This document shows positions 1 to 12,400 of a DNA stretch of 64,000 bases, in pieces; the stretch's first letter is position 1, and every line of letters begins with the position of its first letter. The stretch is from Vanilla planifolia (lineage: Eukaryota > Streptophyta > Magnoliopsida > Asparagales > Orchidaceae). The notes beneath the pieces were generated by a model. The model had not been told where the DNA came from, did not search any database, and was given only the letters and a program-made list of their open reading frames with translations. The position numbers and the translations under genes were made by a program. The stretch is from positions 27,439,630 through 27,503,629 of the forward strand of contig CM043874.1 of assembly GCA_023846275.1 (NCBI GenBank), given 5' to 3'.

Positions 1-1696
1 GTCATTTCCTGCGCGATATTGATGTTATCAGAGATACTCTACCCGGGGATGAATGTGGCTTGCTCACGCGAGATAAGCCTCGGCATTAGCGGCTTCAGCC
101 TCCCGACGAGAATACGCGCCACCACCTTGTAGATGGTGTTGCAGAGGCTGATTGGCCGGTAGTGCTCCAGCCTGCACGCCCCCTGCTTCTTCGGAATTAA
201 AATGACAAGCGTGTCCTTCCAGCCCTCCGGTAGCCTTCGCTCCTCAAAGAATGCCTGCACCGCATTGATGACGTTGCTACACGTGATGGTCCAATAGCCA
301 TGCAGGAAATTCGTGTGATCCCGTCGATGCCCGGGGCTCTGTTCCTTTTGATTCCCCGCATTGCCTTGATGATTTTGTTTTCAGTAACCCTACAACAGAG
401 ATTGGATGCCGCCTCATCGTCAACGATACCAGGAAGCGAGGTAATCTGCGACAAGGTCCCCTGGTCCCCGCACCGCCATTTGCGTTTGAAGTAAGCCAGG
501 CTGACCCGTCTGATGCTGTCAGGAGAGTCCGCCACCATGTCATCGTTATCCTTCAGTAAGGTAATCCGATTCGTCCGGGCCCGAGCCGTAGCCGCAATGT
601 GGAAGAGTCTCATGTTACCGTCCTCAAATTGCGCCCAGTGCACTTTGGCGCGCTGCCACCACCATTGCTCCTCATGTGCGTAGCCGCGGTGGAAGGCCGT
701 GACCATGTTCCCGAGCCGCGCATGGTCCTCCTTAGTTAAACCCTCCCTAGACTCCCTTGTCTGAAGCTCATCGATACGCCGTTGCAGCTCCTTATTCCGA
801 TTAACAAGGTTCCCCACCTCCTCCCGGCTCCATCTACGCAACGCCATCGAGCGCTTGAACTTGGTCATGACAATCTCCATGCGATTTTCCCTCGCTCGTC
901 TTTGCCATGCATGGTGCACCACCTGGAAGGATTGTGGGAATTCAAGCCATACGCTCTTAAAGAGCAGCCTGCTGGAGTTCGGCCACGCGTTCCTTCCACC
1001 CAAGTTAACTAGCAGCGGGCAGTGGTCCGACCCGAGCCGGCTTAGATGATGCACAGAGCACTCGGGAAAAGCAAGCACCACTGCTGAATTCATAAGAACC
1101 CGATCAAGCCGCTCAAGGATCCACGCGCCGCCCTGCTTCCCGTTGCACCACGTGAAGCAGTTGTAGGAGAATCCCAAGTCAGCAAGCTGGAGGTCCTGCA
1201 TGAAGTCAGCGAGTTCCTGCTGACCCCTGCCATAGATGAATCTGCACCCGCCACGTTTCTCCTCCTGGGCCATAACCAAGTTAAGGTCCTCTGCAACGAT
1301 GAGGGGGTCGTTCCCACAGTAAGAGAGCCGGATGGCATCCCAAATCTCCCACCGTTTATGGTGATCTTTAGGCCCATAAACAAAGAAACAATTGAGCTTG
1401 CAGTCCGAGCGATTGGTAATCGAGCATGCAGCCATGTGTGCTGAGAACTTCGAGATCGTGAGATCAACCCAGTTCTTCCACAAGAGAACAATGCCAGCTG
1501 ACATGCCCATGGAAGGTTGGGCCGCGAAGTCCCAGTTCCTTCCAAGGAGCCAGTCCGGACCCCGCCGGGAGAAAGTTTGTGCTTTTGTTTCCATTAGCAC
1601 CACGACTACAGCTTTCCCCTCACGAGCCAGTCGTTGCAAATAACTCCTTGACTTCCCCTTCTTAGCACCTCTAATGTTCCAGATTATAAGCTACAT
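1..1696 (-). pseudogene. LINE ORF2: endonuclease and N-terminal reverse transcriptase, broken
   Basis: ORF2 appears to start at the ATG at 1696, but codon 2 is TAG. The next residues (LIIWNIRG) are the classic start of a plant LINE endonuclease. From there to about 310 the frame is open. Endonuclease landmarks in order are WNIRG, METK, VYGP, EDLN (usually GDFN; the Asp and Asn are kept) and SDHCPLL. A coiled linker follows, then the RT entry motif APGIDG near 320-335. A frameshift at about 308-318 moves the rest (FLHGYWT, AFFEERRLPEGW, LIPKK, YRPISLCN, FIPG) into another frame, which stays open to about 39. The polymerase YxDD box would lie outside the window. With a stop at codon 2 and an RT frameshift, it cannot make a full ORF2 protein. 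Confidence 0.87.
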
Positions 1697-2137
1697 TTTG
1701 ACGTGAGCAATATTATCCGTGCTTCCATGCAATCGTGCATCACCTCTGCATAAAACCACCGCCATCAACTTCCTTGATGGCCGCTGCACCCCACGAAGCG
1801 CAGCCTAGGAATCGTCTCCTATTTAGTACCATACCCATGTGGACTTATGGGCATATCCCCCTCTCGTTCCTCCTGCACCAAGGGCAATTTCCCCTTACGC
1901 CTGTTTGCATGGGGCGCATGGCCCGTGTCCACAGCCATCAAGGGATGACTATCCAAGCTTGTCTGCATCCAGTCCCTGCGGCCCCCAAGTTGCGAAGCCC
2001 GCTTTGCTCTGCTTCTACCGCATTCCGTGGATGGGCTTCTGATGCCATGTGACGTACTGGCAATATCGCGGCCACGAGTTCTGCAGCTGGCGTCCTTCCG
2101 GGGAGGCAGGCATGCCATGGCAGCGGAGCCTTTGTGG

Positions 2138-3581
2138 TCAGCAACCCCCAGTCTCCTGCCCTGTGGTTGAACTAGCATCCATGGCCCAAGCCCAAAGCGC
2201 CTCTCCAACTTTAACACGTGAGTTCTCTTCCCGCTCTCGAGAGCCACAGGTGCCACCCGCCTCTATAGGTTTGTCATCACCAAGGGACGTATCCCCCTCC
2301 ACCGTCAATTTTTTCTGACCCGCGTCCGTAGACCAGGGAAGGCCAGCGCGGGCAAGCCCCGCCTCCCCTTGCTTGTTGCACTGGCTCGCCAGATGTCTAA
2401 CATGGCCGCATGTGAAGCAGATCCACGGCAGCCCCTCATACTCGAAGCTCTGATATGTTCTCCTAAATTCTCCATTGAGCCATATGCCCGATTTCAACGG
2501 CTTCGAAAGATCCGTCTGGACGCACACCCGAGCGTAGGAAGAGCACTCCATTTCGACAGTCCAGCCATCAAGGAGAAAAGGATCTCCAATCTCCTTGGCA
2601 ATACGTAGTATGTTGTCAACGTCCCAGTAAATAAGTGGGAGACCCGGGAGACGTACCTAGACCCTCGCATCACGGAAGCAGTATTTGGCCCGAACTTGTG
2701 TGTCCAAATGTCGAGCCCCATGGCTTGGCCAGCGATCTACCACGGGCCACCGAGCCAAACGTCGTTCCTATCATTGATGGTGTCAAAATGCAAATAGAAG
2801 CAGCTAATAAACAAGTCGAAGACCTTGAAGTTCTTGTAGTGGCCCCATCGATTCAGTAACACCCGCGCGATGACTGGAAAGGGAAGTGTATTCCCATAGA
2901 CACGGCCAACCAAGTCGAATTTGTGAAATTCGATAAGTCGCTGGCAAGCATCCGATGACATGAGTACATCGCCTCCCTCAACGTAATTAGGAATGCCCGC
3001 GATCCTTGATGTCGATGTTTGCCGGCAACACATACGAGGTCACCAGACTGCTGTTGTTGGTGTTGTTGTTTGCGGTCAAGGCATCTCTGAAGCTCACCTT
3101 GGTTGCGAAAGCCACACGATTCCCGGCATCACCTTGCGCCAGTTTCCCTCCACTGAGATTGCTCACCACTGGCTCCGCCTTCTTGTGCGTCGTGTCCTGT
3201 AGCTCCCGCAAAGTAGCACTCACTGAGCAGCACCAGGTCATCCCCTCCAGCAGCCCACTGAGCATCCCCACCATCCAGCGCGCCCCTCAAGCCCATGGTT
3301 ATGTCCCCCTCGACGTCGGAGCTATGGGAAGGAGGTAAAGTTTCACCAACGGCCCTTGTGCCTCCCCCAGACATAGAGGAGAGGCACTCCCGCACTGGGG
3401 AATTGCTCCATGAAATCCGCGTCTTCTTATTGCTCCTTCGGGTCTTGCTTCCCGCCATCATCAGTTCAGCTAGGGGTGCAGGTGCCGCTAACCAAGCACG
3501 AGGACGATGCGATGCAGTGCTCCGCAGGGAAGGCAAGCAGTTATAATCCCGTCCCAGCAACCCCACGTATGTCGGGTCCAT
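2138..3581 (-). pseudogene. LINE ORF1 (DUF4283 and CCHC zinc knuckle), frameshifted
   Basis: The coding signal is split over at least three frames. The ATG at 3581 opens a polar N-terminal region to about 3130. A second frame (3274-2987) carries KVSFRDALT, a phrase typical just before DUF4283. A third frame (3033-2494) holds the DUF4283-like core, including LVGRVYGN and the tail VWLGGPW, with a stop near 2735. A fourth frame (2551-2138) has ARVCVQTDLSKPL, then a zinc knuckle with C-x2-C-x4-H-x4-C spacing (CFTCGHVRHLASQC). ORF1 proteins of this type bind the element's RNA. At least three frameshifts leave no intact product. The start at 3581 is the first ATG in the GC-rich block and is not otherwise supported. 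Confidence 0.8.
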
Positions 3582-4005
3582 AATTCAAATTGGAACTTCC
3601 CGGATACACTAACCCCAATAAACAATCCGCAACGGTCGAGAGCTTCTCGTGACCTTCGCACATGCGACCGTTAGCCGTTGGACATTGCTAAATGTGCGCT
3701 GACCACTTCTGCCGCTCCACCGTCTCGCTCCCTCCGATTGCACCACCCCTCCGATTACGCTGGCCCCCGAGTCGCAGCTCGCGTACTCCCGGCACCGGCA
3801 CCGGAATGCAGACACCCGGATGTGGCCCGCACCACCACACCGGCACGCCTCCTGTCGCAGACCCCAGGCACTGACTCTCATCGCAATCTCCCAACTCAGG
3901 CCTCCTTCCCTAACTCCCGTCACTGGCTCCAGACTGTGTCTCCGGCGGTCCCGTCACCGACCGCCTTCGTCGCTCCTTTGTACATGTTGACTTCCCAACT
4001 AGTTT
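3582..4005 (-). other. GC-rich 5' leader of the LINE
   Basis: About 420 bp, clearly GC-rich, upstream of ORF1. It has open frames on both strands that match nothing I recognise and look like by-products of composition. In this LINE class the 5' leader usually holds an internal promoter; I see no defined motif. The switch to AT-rich DNA at about 4005 marks the likely insertion edge. Confidence 0.5.
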
Positions 4006-5340
4006 AAGAATTGACATAATATTATACACGTATTTCAATTATGGGAACAAACCTTAAATGCTAAATTCCAAAATGCATAAACATAAAGTTTTTATGTTGC
4101 ATTCATTTGATTTAGTAAACAAAAGTGTGAAATTTATATAAAAATATTCACTAAAATCTTAACAACTTAGTTAAAAAAAGTGAAAATTTGGTTTATTTTT
4201 TTACTACTCATATGATACATTACACACATCATACAATATAATTAATATATGGTATGCATACGAAAGAAAGAATAGAAATGTCTACCTTAGTGTTCAAATT
4301 GGCATACAATATGACCATATTATCATATAATATGATCAGTTCAATTGAGGGGTACAAAGTTGGACTATGAAATAAAGAATCATAAACCTGAGATATTTGT
4401 ATTATATAATGTTTTTTAATCATATGATACAACTAAGTCGTGAGAAAATATATAATTAACATCTGGGATTATTTACTCATAATTTATTTTCATAAAATTG
4501 AAATCTACGTATTGTATAATATGAGGAAATATTAAATAAACAAATACTCAATTGGAATTGCGACACACATTCCCAAGATTTTCCTATATGATAATTTTTA
4601 CGATGCAATATGTTTGGTTTAGGATGATCTACATAGCATATTTTTAATAAACTTAAAAATTTGATATGGAATGTTATTATTTTAATAGATGGTATGGTTA
4701 ACACAATATATAAGCATCATGCAATATAATACTAGTATCATATGCAACATAGAGAATAAAAAGCATCTAATAGCTAATCTAATTAAGAGAATTTGCAATG
4801 ATAGAAATCACATGAAGGGTTCCTTAGCTATTCAAACACTATATAAGCCCATAGAAACTACAAAAAATGATTGATGAACTAGTTAGAAATGATTTGAGGG
4901 AAATCTCAATGGTAGCTATATTAACTTATTGCTATATATGTTAGTAAGCTATGTAAGCTAAGGTTTCCTCTTACAAAATTCTCTTAAGAAAATTTGTGAA
5001 AAAAGAATTGAAAGCATTATCAACAAGATTTTGCTTGGAGGGAAATAAAACATGTATCATCTAGACATATTGCATTATAAAACTATTGGATTTATTAATA
5101 ATTCTATTATTTAATCTATTAAAAATGTGCTAGTAATTTACACTCTACTTACTATTGTGTAAACAAGCTCCGTATTAGTTCTCTAGGTTTTTGTGCTTCT
5201 TGACTTTGCATTTGGCCATATAATGTAGAGAGGTTTGGTTGAACTCTTAAGTGTATAATATATGAGGAATTGGTTGTGACTAACCCCCAAAAATCTCAAT
5301 TTGTATTAAGTTTTTTCATTTAGCTATAAAATAAACGATT
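4006..5340. other. AT-rich gene-free DNA with many ATGATA/TATCAT words
   Basis: No gene seen. The stretch 4200-4760 is rich in near-palindromic words such as TCATATGATAC and ATCATATAATATGATCA. Similar words recur in the long terminal repeats further right, so this may be an old LTR fragment, but I could not align it to them by eye. Confidence 0.35.
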
Positions 5341-5650
5341 TTGATTAATGATGTCAAAGATTGTTTCTTAAGGTAGAGTAGGCTCAGAGATAAGCCAACC
5401 CATCTAAACATCTCGTCTCTTTTGCTTTTTTTCCTTTCTCTATTTATTAGATTTAACATCTTAGTACAACATTAAAAATGTTGTTATATCTTATAAAAAT
5501 CGACAAAGATGTAGCACAATCATAGCAAGTTACAAAAGTAATATCCAATAATTGGATCGCAAAAGATTTTCTTAATAACTTACATCACTAATTCACCCCC
5601 CTCCCATCCCCCCCTCTTGTGTGCCTCACATTCCCAAACATTGTTATATT
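5340..5650 (+). repeat. Possible Copia LTR fragment
   Basis: A C-rich run at about 5592-5622 follows ACATCACTAATTCA, giving the phrase TAATTCACCCCCCTCCC. This resembles the U5 end of many plant Copia (Sirevirus-like) LTRs. No primer-binding site follows, so if it is an LTR it is truncated. The assignment rests on this one phrase. Confidence 0.3.
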
Positions 5651-7122
5651 ATTCCATAGTATAACAATTCATGTGATATGATCGAAAGGGTTAATAAATT
5701 TAATAAATGTAATGTAAATTCTTTTGCATGTTTAGTTAGCATTTACATACTAAAATTGAAAACTCAAAATTGGATTCAAATAAACATTCTCCTATTTTAA
5801 ATTCATTGAGTAAAGAAATTATTATTCTTAAAAAAAAAGACTTTATTTAGAAAATTGGATACATGAGCTTCAACTAAAGATTAGCCTAAGATTTTGAAAG
5901 AAAAAATTAACAACATTTCTTCTTATGCTAAATATGGTAGATTTAGTTTAGATAATTCTTTCAATCATACATCTTATATTAATGTGGTTTCAAATTGCAT
6001 ATTATTCATTTGAACTAAAAAAACTACTAAGTATTAGCAAAAAATTGTTTTGATTTTTAAAATCAAAGATTAGGTAGTAGCTAATGCATATCTCCATGTT
6101 GAAGAAAACAATAGAAAAGAATTTTTTTAATTAGCAAATCATGTCCACCTGTTAAAAATTTGTACTTTTTTCAAAATTTAATCTTTCACATTTCCACTTT
6201 TTAACAATTTATTATTGATTTAGCTCAATCATTTAGTTAATATATTCAATTCATATATAGAATTTCATTCTTCAATCAATAATAGACATTAATTCATAAG
6301 ATTTACTAATCACTTAATATGGTCCTATGAGCTCTTAAATTATGTTTTAATATCAATCAATTAATTTGTATAAAAAAGGAGAGTAATGATAACTAGAGTG
6401 AGAGAAACAATAATATAATTTAAGTATTATTAACTAATTTATATTCTATATTTTAATCATCTGAAAAAAGGAAGACCTTGAATGATGATAAAATTTATAC
6501 ATCCAAAATTTTGACATTCTTTATCCACTAAACAAAGGAGAGCTTCATTTTTAAAATTTTTATTATATCATGAATTTATAGCCATTTTTTACACATTTTG
6601 TTTATCTTTTATCATTTATTAAACATGTGATCATCACTATTAGGAGATTACTGACTTTTATAATCCCATGATATTGCTTAACGATTAGAAACTTACTAGT
6701 GAAATTTATTAATATGCATCTTGAGTTAGATTTCAAATTTTGATCAAGGCTTCAAGATAGATAACCCATATAAGCATAAAACTTGACAAAAGATAGTCTT
6801 CGAGGAATTGCTTTAACAAAGTTTTTGAATATATTTAAATCGTAAGATTACATTTCATATCAATAATTCAAAATTAATTACAATTCTAATCAAAATCCAT
6901 TCAATATCAAATTTTTGTGGGATATTTTAAAATCATTATTCTTCATAATTATGTTTAAATTATAATTTATATGTAGTAAATTTCAATTTGAGATGAAAAT
7001 CATGAATAAGTAAATATTATTAGCTTTCAAAATTAAATAAAAAACTAGGTTTTAAATTATTATTTTTTTTTGTAAAATCAAAATAAACAAATAAGCCTAG
7101 ACTCTAAACATATAATTTAATA
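5651..7122. other. AT-rich stretch, possibly the 5' LTR of a decayed Copia element
   Basis: No open frame or gene. Because a primer-binding-site-like sequence begins at 7123 and Copia coding remains follow on the plus strand, part of this stretch is probably an eroded 5' LTR. I cannot place its left edge. Confidence 0.3.
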
Positions 7123-7134
7123 TGGTATCAAAAG
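7123..7134 (+). other. Primer-binding-site-like sequence
   Basis: TGGTATCAAAAG agrees with the first eight bases of the initiator-Met tRNA primer site TGGTATCAGAGC used by plant Copia elements. Copia RT remains lie about 600 bp downstream on the same strand. Confidence 0.45.
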
Positions 7135-7658
7135 TTTTGATAATTTTATCAAACATGATATGGATAAAGATTTTAGAGCATTCTAGAGTTGATCCCATCT
7201 GACTATTTGATCCTAAGTGTTAGACTATTTGATAATTCTATTGAGTAATTCTATGAAAATGGATTTTGAAACTATGTAAAGCCTATCCTATGGATTATCA
7301 ATCTTAATTTTACTTGATATGACAAGCAAATAAGATTACTTAATATGCGCAGATCGAACAAGCCAACAAAAAATGAATTTTTTTTTAGTGTTCAAGCTTA
7401 ATATGTGCTCTAATATCTTGACAAAGCAATCTAACATCTCAACTAGGTAGTATGATACCTTTATTGGATGGTTTGATATCTTTTTAAAAGAGCATGAACT
7501 TCCTAGTAGTTGAAATTAATAGGTAGAACTTCTATTTAAGATATTCGAATATTCTAATATCTTTAAAGACTTCTTCACAACCAAATGGCTATACAAAATA
7601 AAACTCGAATTAATAACGAATACATTTTTAATGGCATAAGAACAGAAAAATTACACAT

Positions 7659-7733
7659 ACAACAACCCTCAAGCCACAAGGTTACATATTAAATAAAATT
7701 TATAGATATAACAACCCTCAAGCCTTAAGGTTA
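7659..7733 (+). repeat. Short direct repeat, 47 bp apart
   Basis: The phrase CAACCCTCAAGCC followed by an AAGGTTA block occurs at about 7661 and again at about 7708. It lies just ahead of the Copia RT remnant. Confidence 0.5.
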
Positions 7734-7734
7734 T

Positions 7735-8250
7735 TGAAAAACTTAATCATACTTCTAAGTTAAGAAAAGCCTTGAAAGGTTTGAAACAAGCCCAAAAAGT
7801 GTTGCACAAGATATGGTGCTTAATACCACACTATTTTTGTAGTTGATACTATTTTTTGATCCACGAATGAAGCAATGTGTAAAGAGTTTGCAAAAATCAT
7901 GACCAAGGAGTCAATGATGAGTATGTTTGGATGTGTTTATTTATTTTCATTTAAGCAAAGCAAGGAAAGGATAAATCTACATCATGCAAAACAATTACAC
8001 AAAACAACTAAGCAAATTTGGATTTGATGAGCATAAATAAAAAATTATCCCCATGAGGAAAACTAAAAAACTAGAAAAGAATGAACACACCAAGTTCAAC
8101 CACAAAAGATTATGATTATAGCCTCTTTACAGTTATCCATGCTTCTGTTCTATGTTTTGTATGCATGCTTCCAATCTTATAAAATCACATTATGGTATAA
8201 TAAAACACATTACTAGATATTTCATAAGCACCATAAATCCTAGGTTTATG
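7735..8250 (+). pseudogene. Decayed Copia polyprotein: reverse transcriptase to RNase H
   Basis: Three Copia RT landmarks survive in changing frames. KLRKALKGLKQA at 7757-7792 matches the LKKALYGLKQAPR block. MCKEFAKIMTKE within 7867-7932 matches the conserved helix after the YVDD box. KQSKERINLHHAKQ and FGFDEH near 7960-8035 match the KQSKEGIFI and KKFGF blocks. The YVDD active site itself is not recognisable. Downstream, a Cys-rich stretch with MLLFYVLYACFQS resembles the start of the RNase H linker. Many stops and frameshifts make it an old pseudogene. The primer-binding-site-like sequence at 7123 probably belongs to the same element, with gag and integrase largely deleted. Confidence 0.7.
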
Positions 8251-9337
8251 ATAACCTAAGAACACAATTGTACAAAGTTTAGGCACATATGCTAACTAGG
8301 ACTGTACAGATTGCTAGATTGATCTATACAATATTTGAACAACATACCAATTCCTAAAAAGTTCAGCAGTTTCATGAATTAACAAAAAAACAAATTCAAC
8401 TAATTTGTCTTCAATGTAGACAAATTATGTTCTTGTGAGAAGTTATACAACACAAATTTTGTGGTTAAAAACACAACAAGATGAGTATGGAATTAAAGTA
8501 GACCATAATCCTATTAAGAGATAACAAAGTAAAATTTTTAGTTATCTAAAAAAAAGAAAATTATATAACAAGCATACTATAAAAATTAAAGTTAAGAGCA
8601 TAATTAAGCATTACTAATCCTTTTGCATTATCATCATTATCCACTCATCTTTTTTTTTTTTGGAACTTTTCATTTTAAAAAAAATCTTGAACTTAACATC
8701 ATATCCAAAAGTTATCAAACGATCCCATTATGGAGAAAAAACAAAAAGAAAGGCAATTTAATTGACAACTTTTAAGGATAAAAAACCAAAAAATGGTGAG
8801 TTTAGAACTAAATTCTTGATGCTCCAAATTGTTTATCCTCTTTTATCACAAAGCTAGCCTTCAATTCAACTCCGGATAGACAAGACCTCTTGTAGTCAAA
8901 TACATAACAAGAAGGTGATCAACGCAACCCATTGATGATGACAAATTTTAAGGTATGGTGATTAGGTGATTAGCAAAACAAAGCAAGGGATAACAACAGA
9001 TGAACTATACTTGCTATATAGTTGGGCTCACGCTGCTAAGGCAAACAAGTTATGTTTTGCAATGGTGGAAGATGGTATAGTCCACTAAACTTGAGGTCAA
9101 TAGCAAGCTAAACATGGAATTATGCAACATCTAAACAACATAACAGTCAGAAACAAACCTTCAATCTACAACCACAAGCAATGAATGTGGAGAACAACTT
9201 TTTCTATACCAAACATACAGAAACAAAGTTTTCTCAAGGAACCAGGATCACTTGTCCAAGCTAATAGAATTACAACAAAACATTAACGTCTGTAAAAAAT
9301 ACATTAATATCAGTGTCATACCTGTGTAAGAAAAATA
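8251..9337. other. AT-rich stretch; 3' flank of the OS9-like gene
   Basis: No further gene seen. The few hundred bases next to 9337 should hold the 3' UTR of the minus-strand OS9-like gene. I see no canonical AATAAA on the minus strand there. A possible splice donor (ACAG followed by GTATGA, minus strand) lies about 20 bases after the stop, so a 3'-UTR intron is possible. Confidence 0.3.
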
Positions 9338-9482
9338 TCATGTCGCATAATGATCAGGCTTGTCTGCAATCGCTCGGATCTCAGTGGGTTTAGAATGTCC
9401 TTCCTCAGATGCAGGTTCAGCATCATTGGGTAGTTTATTGCAGTGTATAGAGTGCCACATTGGCCGTTCTTGTTGAAACATA
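9338..9482 (-). CDS. OS9: OS9-like exon 7 (C-terminus and stop)
   Basis: 145 bp coding WHSIHCNKLP and a polar tail ending HYAT, then TGA at 9340-9338. Acceptor TTATGGCAG. Confidence 0.93.
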
Positions 9483-12400
9483 CTGCCATAAAACATGTAA
9501 AGCAAATTTGTTTCATTTATAATATAAAAAGCAATGAAAAATATGACATAAAGAGCTTTCAGATACTTACGGATGCTTACAGAGCATCGGACATTGCACG
9601 GTAATGACATACTTGCAAGTGGAGATCTCCTTGATTGAACTTATTACAACCGATGGTTCTGAACAAACAAACCTGATCTCTGTCTCTCGAGGCTGATTCG
9701 TTAGGTCACATAATGTTCCGTTAGTATACAAATGAGAATGGTACCTACAATGCATGAACCATTAAGGTTCTTTCAGTTGCAATTGAAGAAGTTTTTGGCT
9801 AAACAGATGAATCCTACCTTTGAGAAGCATCCTTTGAACGAGGATCTTTTACCATGGCAGCATCTGATTTGTTTTGATTGAGTTCATCTGTTGCCTTCGT
9901 ATCAAAGACACCCATAAAAAACTCTTGAACAGCCTGGAACCACAGCAGAAACAGTTATAAAGGTTCATTTTAAGAGATCTAGTACCTAATATTATTTATA
10001 ATACAAAATTAAAAACATTTTTACTTTAGTGAGTACATATTGGGAGACTGGTCTACGACTTTTTAATAAATCCAGGATAATAAACATAGCTCATTCAACT
10101 AAATCATGAACAATACTAATTAAAGATATTGTAGTGGCATGTTTATATTATAGAAACTTTAATAACATAAAATAAGAAATCCTCTAATTTGTTCATTCCT
10201 CAAATTTAGTTGATCGTTCCTCCAAAGGTGCTTTCACAAAGCCTAAAATAACTGTGTTAAGTGTAGACAAAGCGTTGAATTGATTGCCAAAAATTACCCT
10301 TAACAAAATTTCATGTTTGGGGACTCATTTGGTTATTAAAAAACTAAAAACAAATTGTAAGCAATCATATTCATTAGATGTTTCACAGTTTGGTTGTATA
10401 ATGTTTGAAATTGAAAAGCTTTTCAAAGACAATGATTTCTCTAACACATAATAATGCAAATAAAATCACAACTCTCATCAGAATCCCATTAAAATAAACA
10501 ATTAATCATACTTGATTCCAATTGTTAGATGAAATAGAAAGCCGATGTAAAATTTGGATTTATTGAATTGTAATTTCTAGAAACTCCAATTCCTATTATT
10601 TATTCAGACAACAACTGCAAAATTAAAATTCATTATATAATAAAACTTTTTAATAAACATAAAGCATGTTATTTATTGTGCAGAGATGATGGTAAGAAAT
10701 TGGGAGAAGAGAAGGAGAAGTTGATGAATGAAAGAAAAAGTGAGAGATTGGGGAAGGGGGATGAAAGGAAGATGTCCAAAAGGGGGAGATATGGGTTAGA
10801 GATTTTGATAGAGATAGATTAGTGAAGGCATATGCAAAATTAAGATTTAGTGTTTCATGATTTTTTGTGCAAAATGTTTTTAATCCTTCTTTTGAAAGTA
10901 AGTATGATGTTTAAAATTTAAATGAATTTTAAACTTCAACCAAACAAACAATAAGATTTAAAAATTTTCACTAACAAAATTGTATTTAACCAACCAAATT
11001 GGCCCTTAGAACATCCATATCCATCGTCTTGACAAACTGCCTTCAAGAAATCCATGATGACATCGTCTAGCCAAATCAATTAAACTAAATAAGCTTAAAA
11101 ATATTCAAAAAATTCTAAAATATTCTGCCGTGGACACACCACACATTACTTCTCTTTAGATAAACTATAACAGCAACAAACTACCTAAGATAGAGGATTG
11201 TTTATGCATTATTTAGCTTAAGAATTTCCATTTTCTATTATAGAACTCTAGACTATGATGTTCAATTTTTAATATAGGATTAAGATATATTGGTGAGCTA
11301 TCATATGTTTAGAACTGCATATCACTCTTAAGTGATAAGGGTTGCCTACATTATACAAGGAGGTAGGTTCATTGTATTGCATCACTATCAAACTTACATG
11401 GAAGTAGAATTTTGATCTATTTGACTAAATGCCCAATAGAACTATGGCAGCAAGTACTAAAGATGGATGCTAAATAGATTGTTTGAATGTTCGAACACAC
11501 TGTCCTCAAGACAGCATAGATACTTCCAAGTTTTACTCCCTGATTGTATGGCCAAATTTTCCTAGATCATGATATAAAACTTTAAGATTATAAATAGCCT
11601 TTAATCAAATTGGAATATCAATTATGTATGAATGTACAACTTAGCTAACAAATTCACTTACAATATTGTGTGACGTTAGAAAGACTACATGACAAAAGCT
11701 GCACCCAACACTTACTGCCAATTCACCATATCATCAACATCCTCCTATTCGCATGTCTCCCACAACATCAGTGATAGCCTCTTCTGCCCTCATTTTTAAT
11801 CCATATTTATTTGTGAATAACTCTATGGATCGCTTTTGCAAGACATTCTTTCTTTGGGCTTGAGAAATTTTTTGCTCACCATGTTTATGAGTGAATTATC
11901 CCTTAAATCTAGGTATTCTTGTTTTTACAAATTCATGAACAATGGTATTATAATTGGTCATAATTTCATAAATATCATTTATTAGGTTGACTAACAATCA
12001 TAATTAGACCGGTATCATAAGAAATTTTGATATGTATCCATCATTAAGCCCATTTTGAAAAATAAACCTTAAGGCTAACTATGATAGAAGAAAGTTAGAT
12101 AAAGTGATAAAAATGGGATAAAAACACAATACTCTTCTCATAAGGATGCTTCAAACTTAATGTGACATTCAAAATACTTTTTGGCCAACAATGATCGAGT
12201 TAGGCTAGACATAGAGACAAAAAGAACAGAAACACAATGCTGTTCGCATAAAGATGCCTCGGTCTTAATATACAAAATTAGAAGTACTCACTTCCTCGCC
12301 ACAACTTCATCTCTTGAAAGAATTCGGATTGTGAAGGAGAGTAAAAAACATAGTGAAAGATACAAAGAAACTTATACTTATAAAAATAAACAAGCAACTA

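Larger units (their letters stand above)
1..4005 (-). mobile_element. GC-rich non-LTR retrotransposon (LINE), 5' part, cut by the window start
   Basis: The element reads right to left: GC-rich leader (about 4005-3582), ORF1 with a DUF4283-like domain and a zinc knuckle, then ORF2 with an APE-type endonuclease and the start of a reverse transcriptase. The rest of the RT, the C-terminal domain and the 3' tail lie beyond position 1. Base composition drops sharply at about 4005, which I take as the 5' end; no target-site duplication can be tested with one end missing. The domain order is that of plant L1-type LINEs. Several frameshifts and one nonsense codon make this copy non-autonomous. It is far more GC-rich than the second LINE at 39.6-44 kb, so the two belong to different lineages. 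Confidence 0.88.

Noticed and set aside
277-3338. Many open frames on the plus strand and other minus frames over the GC-rich LINE
   Set aside because: They are antisense or shifted readings of the LINE ORFs; only the minus-strand frames show endonuclease, RT, DUF4283 and zinc-knuckle motifs.
3609-4007. Open frames of about 100 codons on both strands in the LINE leader
   Set aside because: The high GC content lowers stop-codon frequency. No motif or homology is visible.
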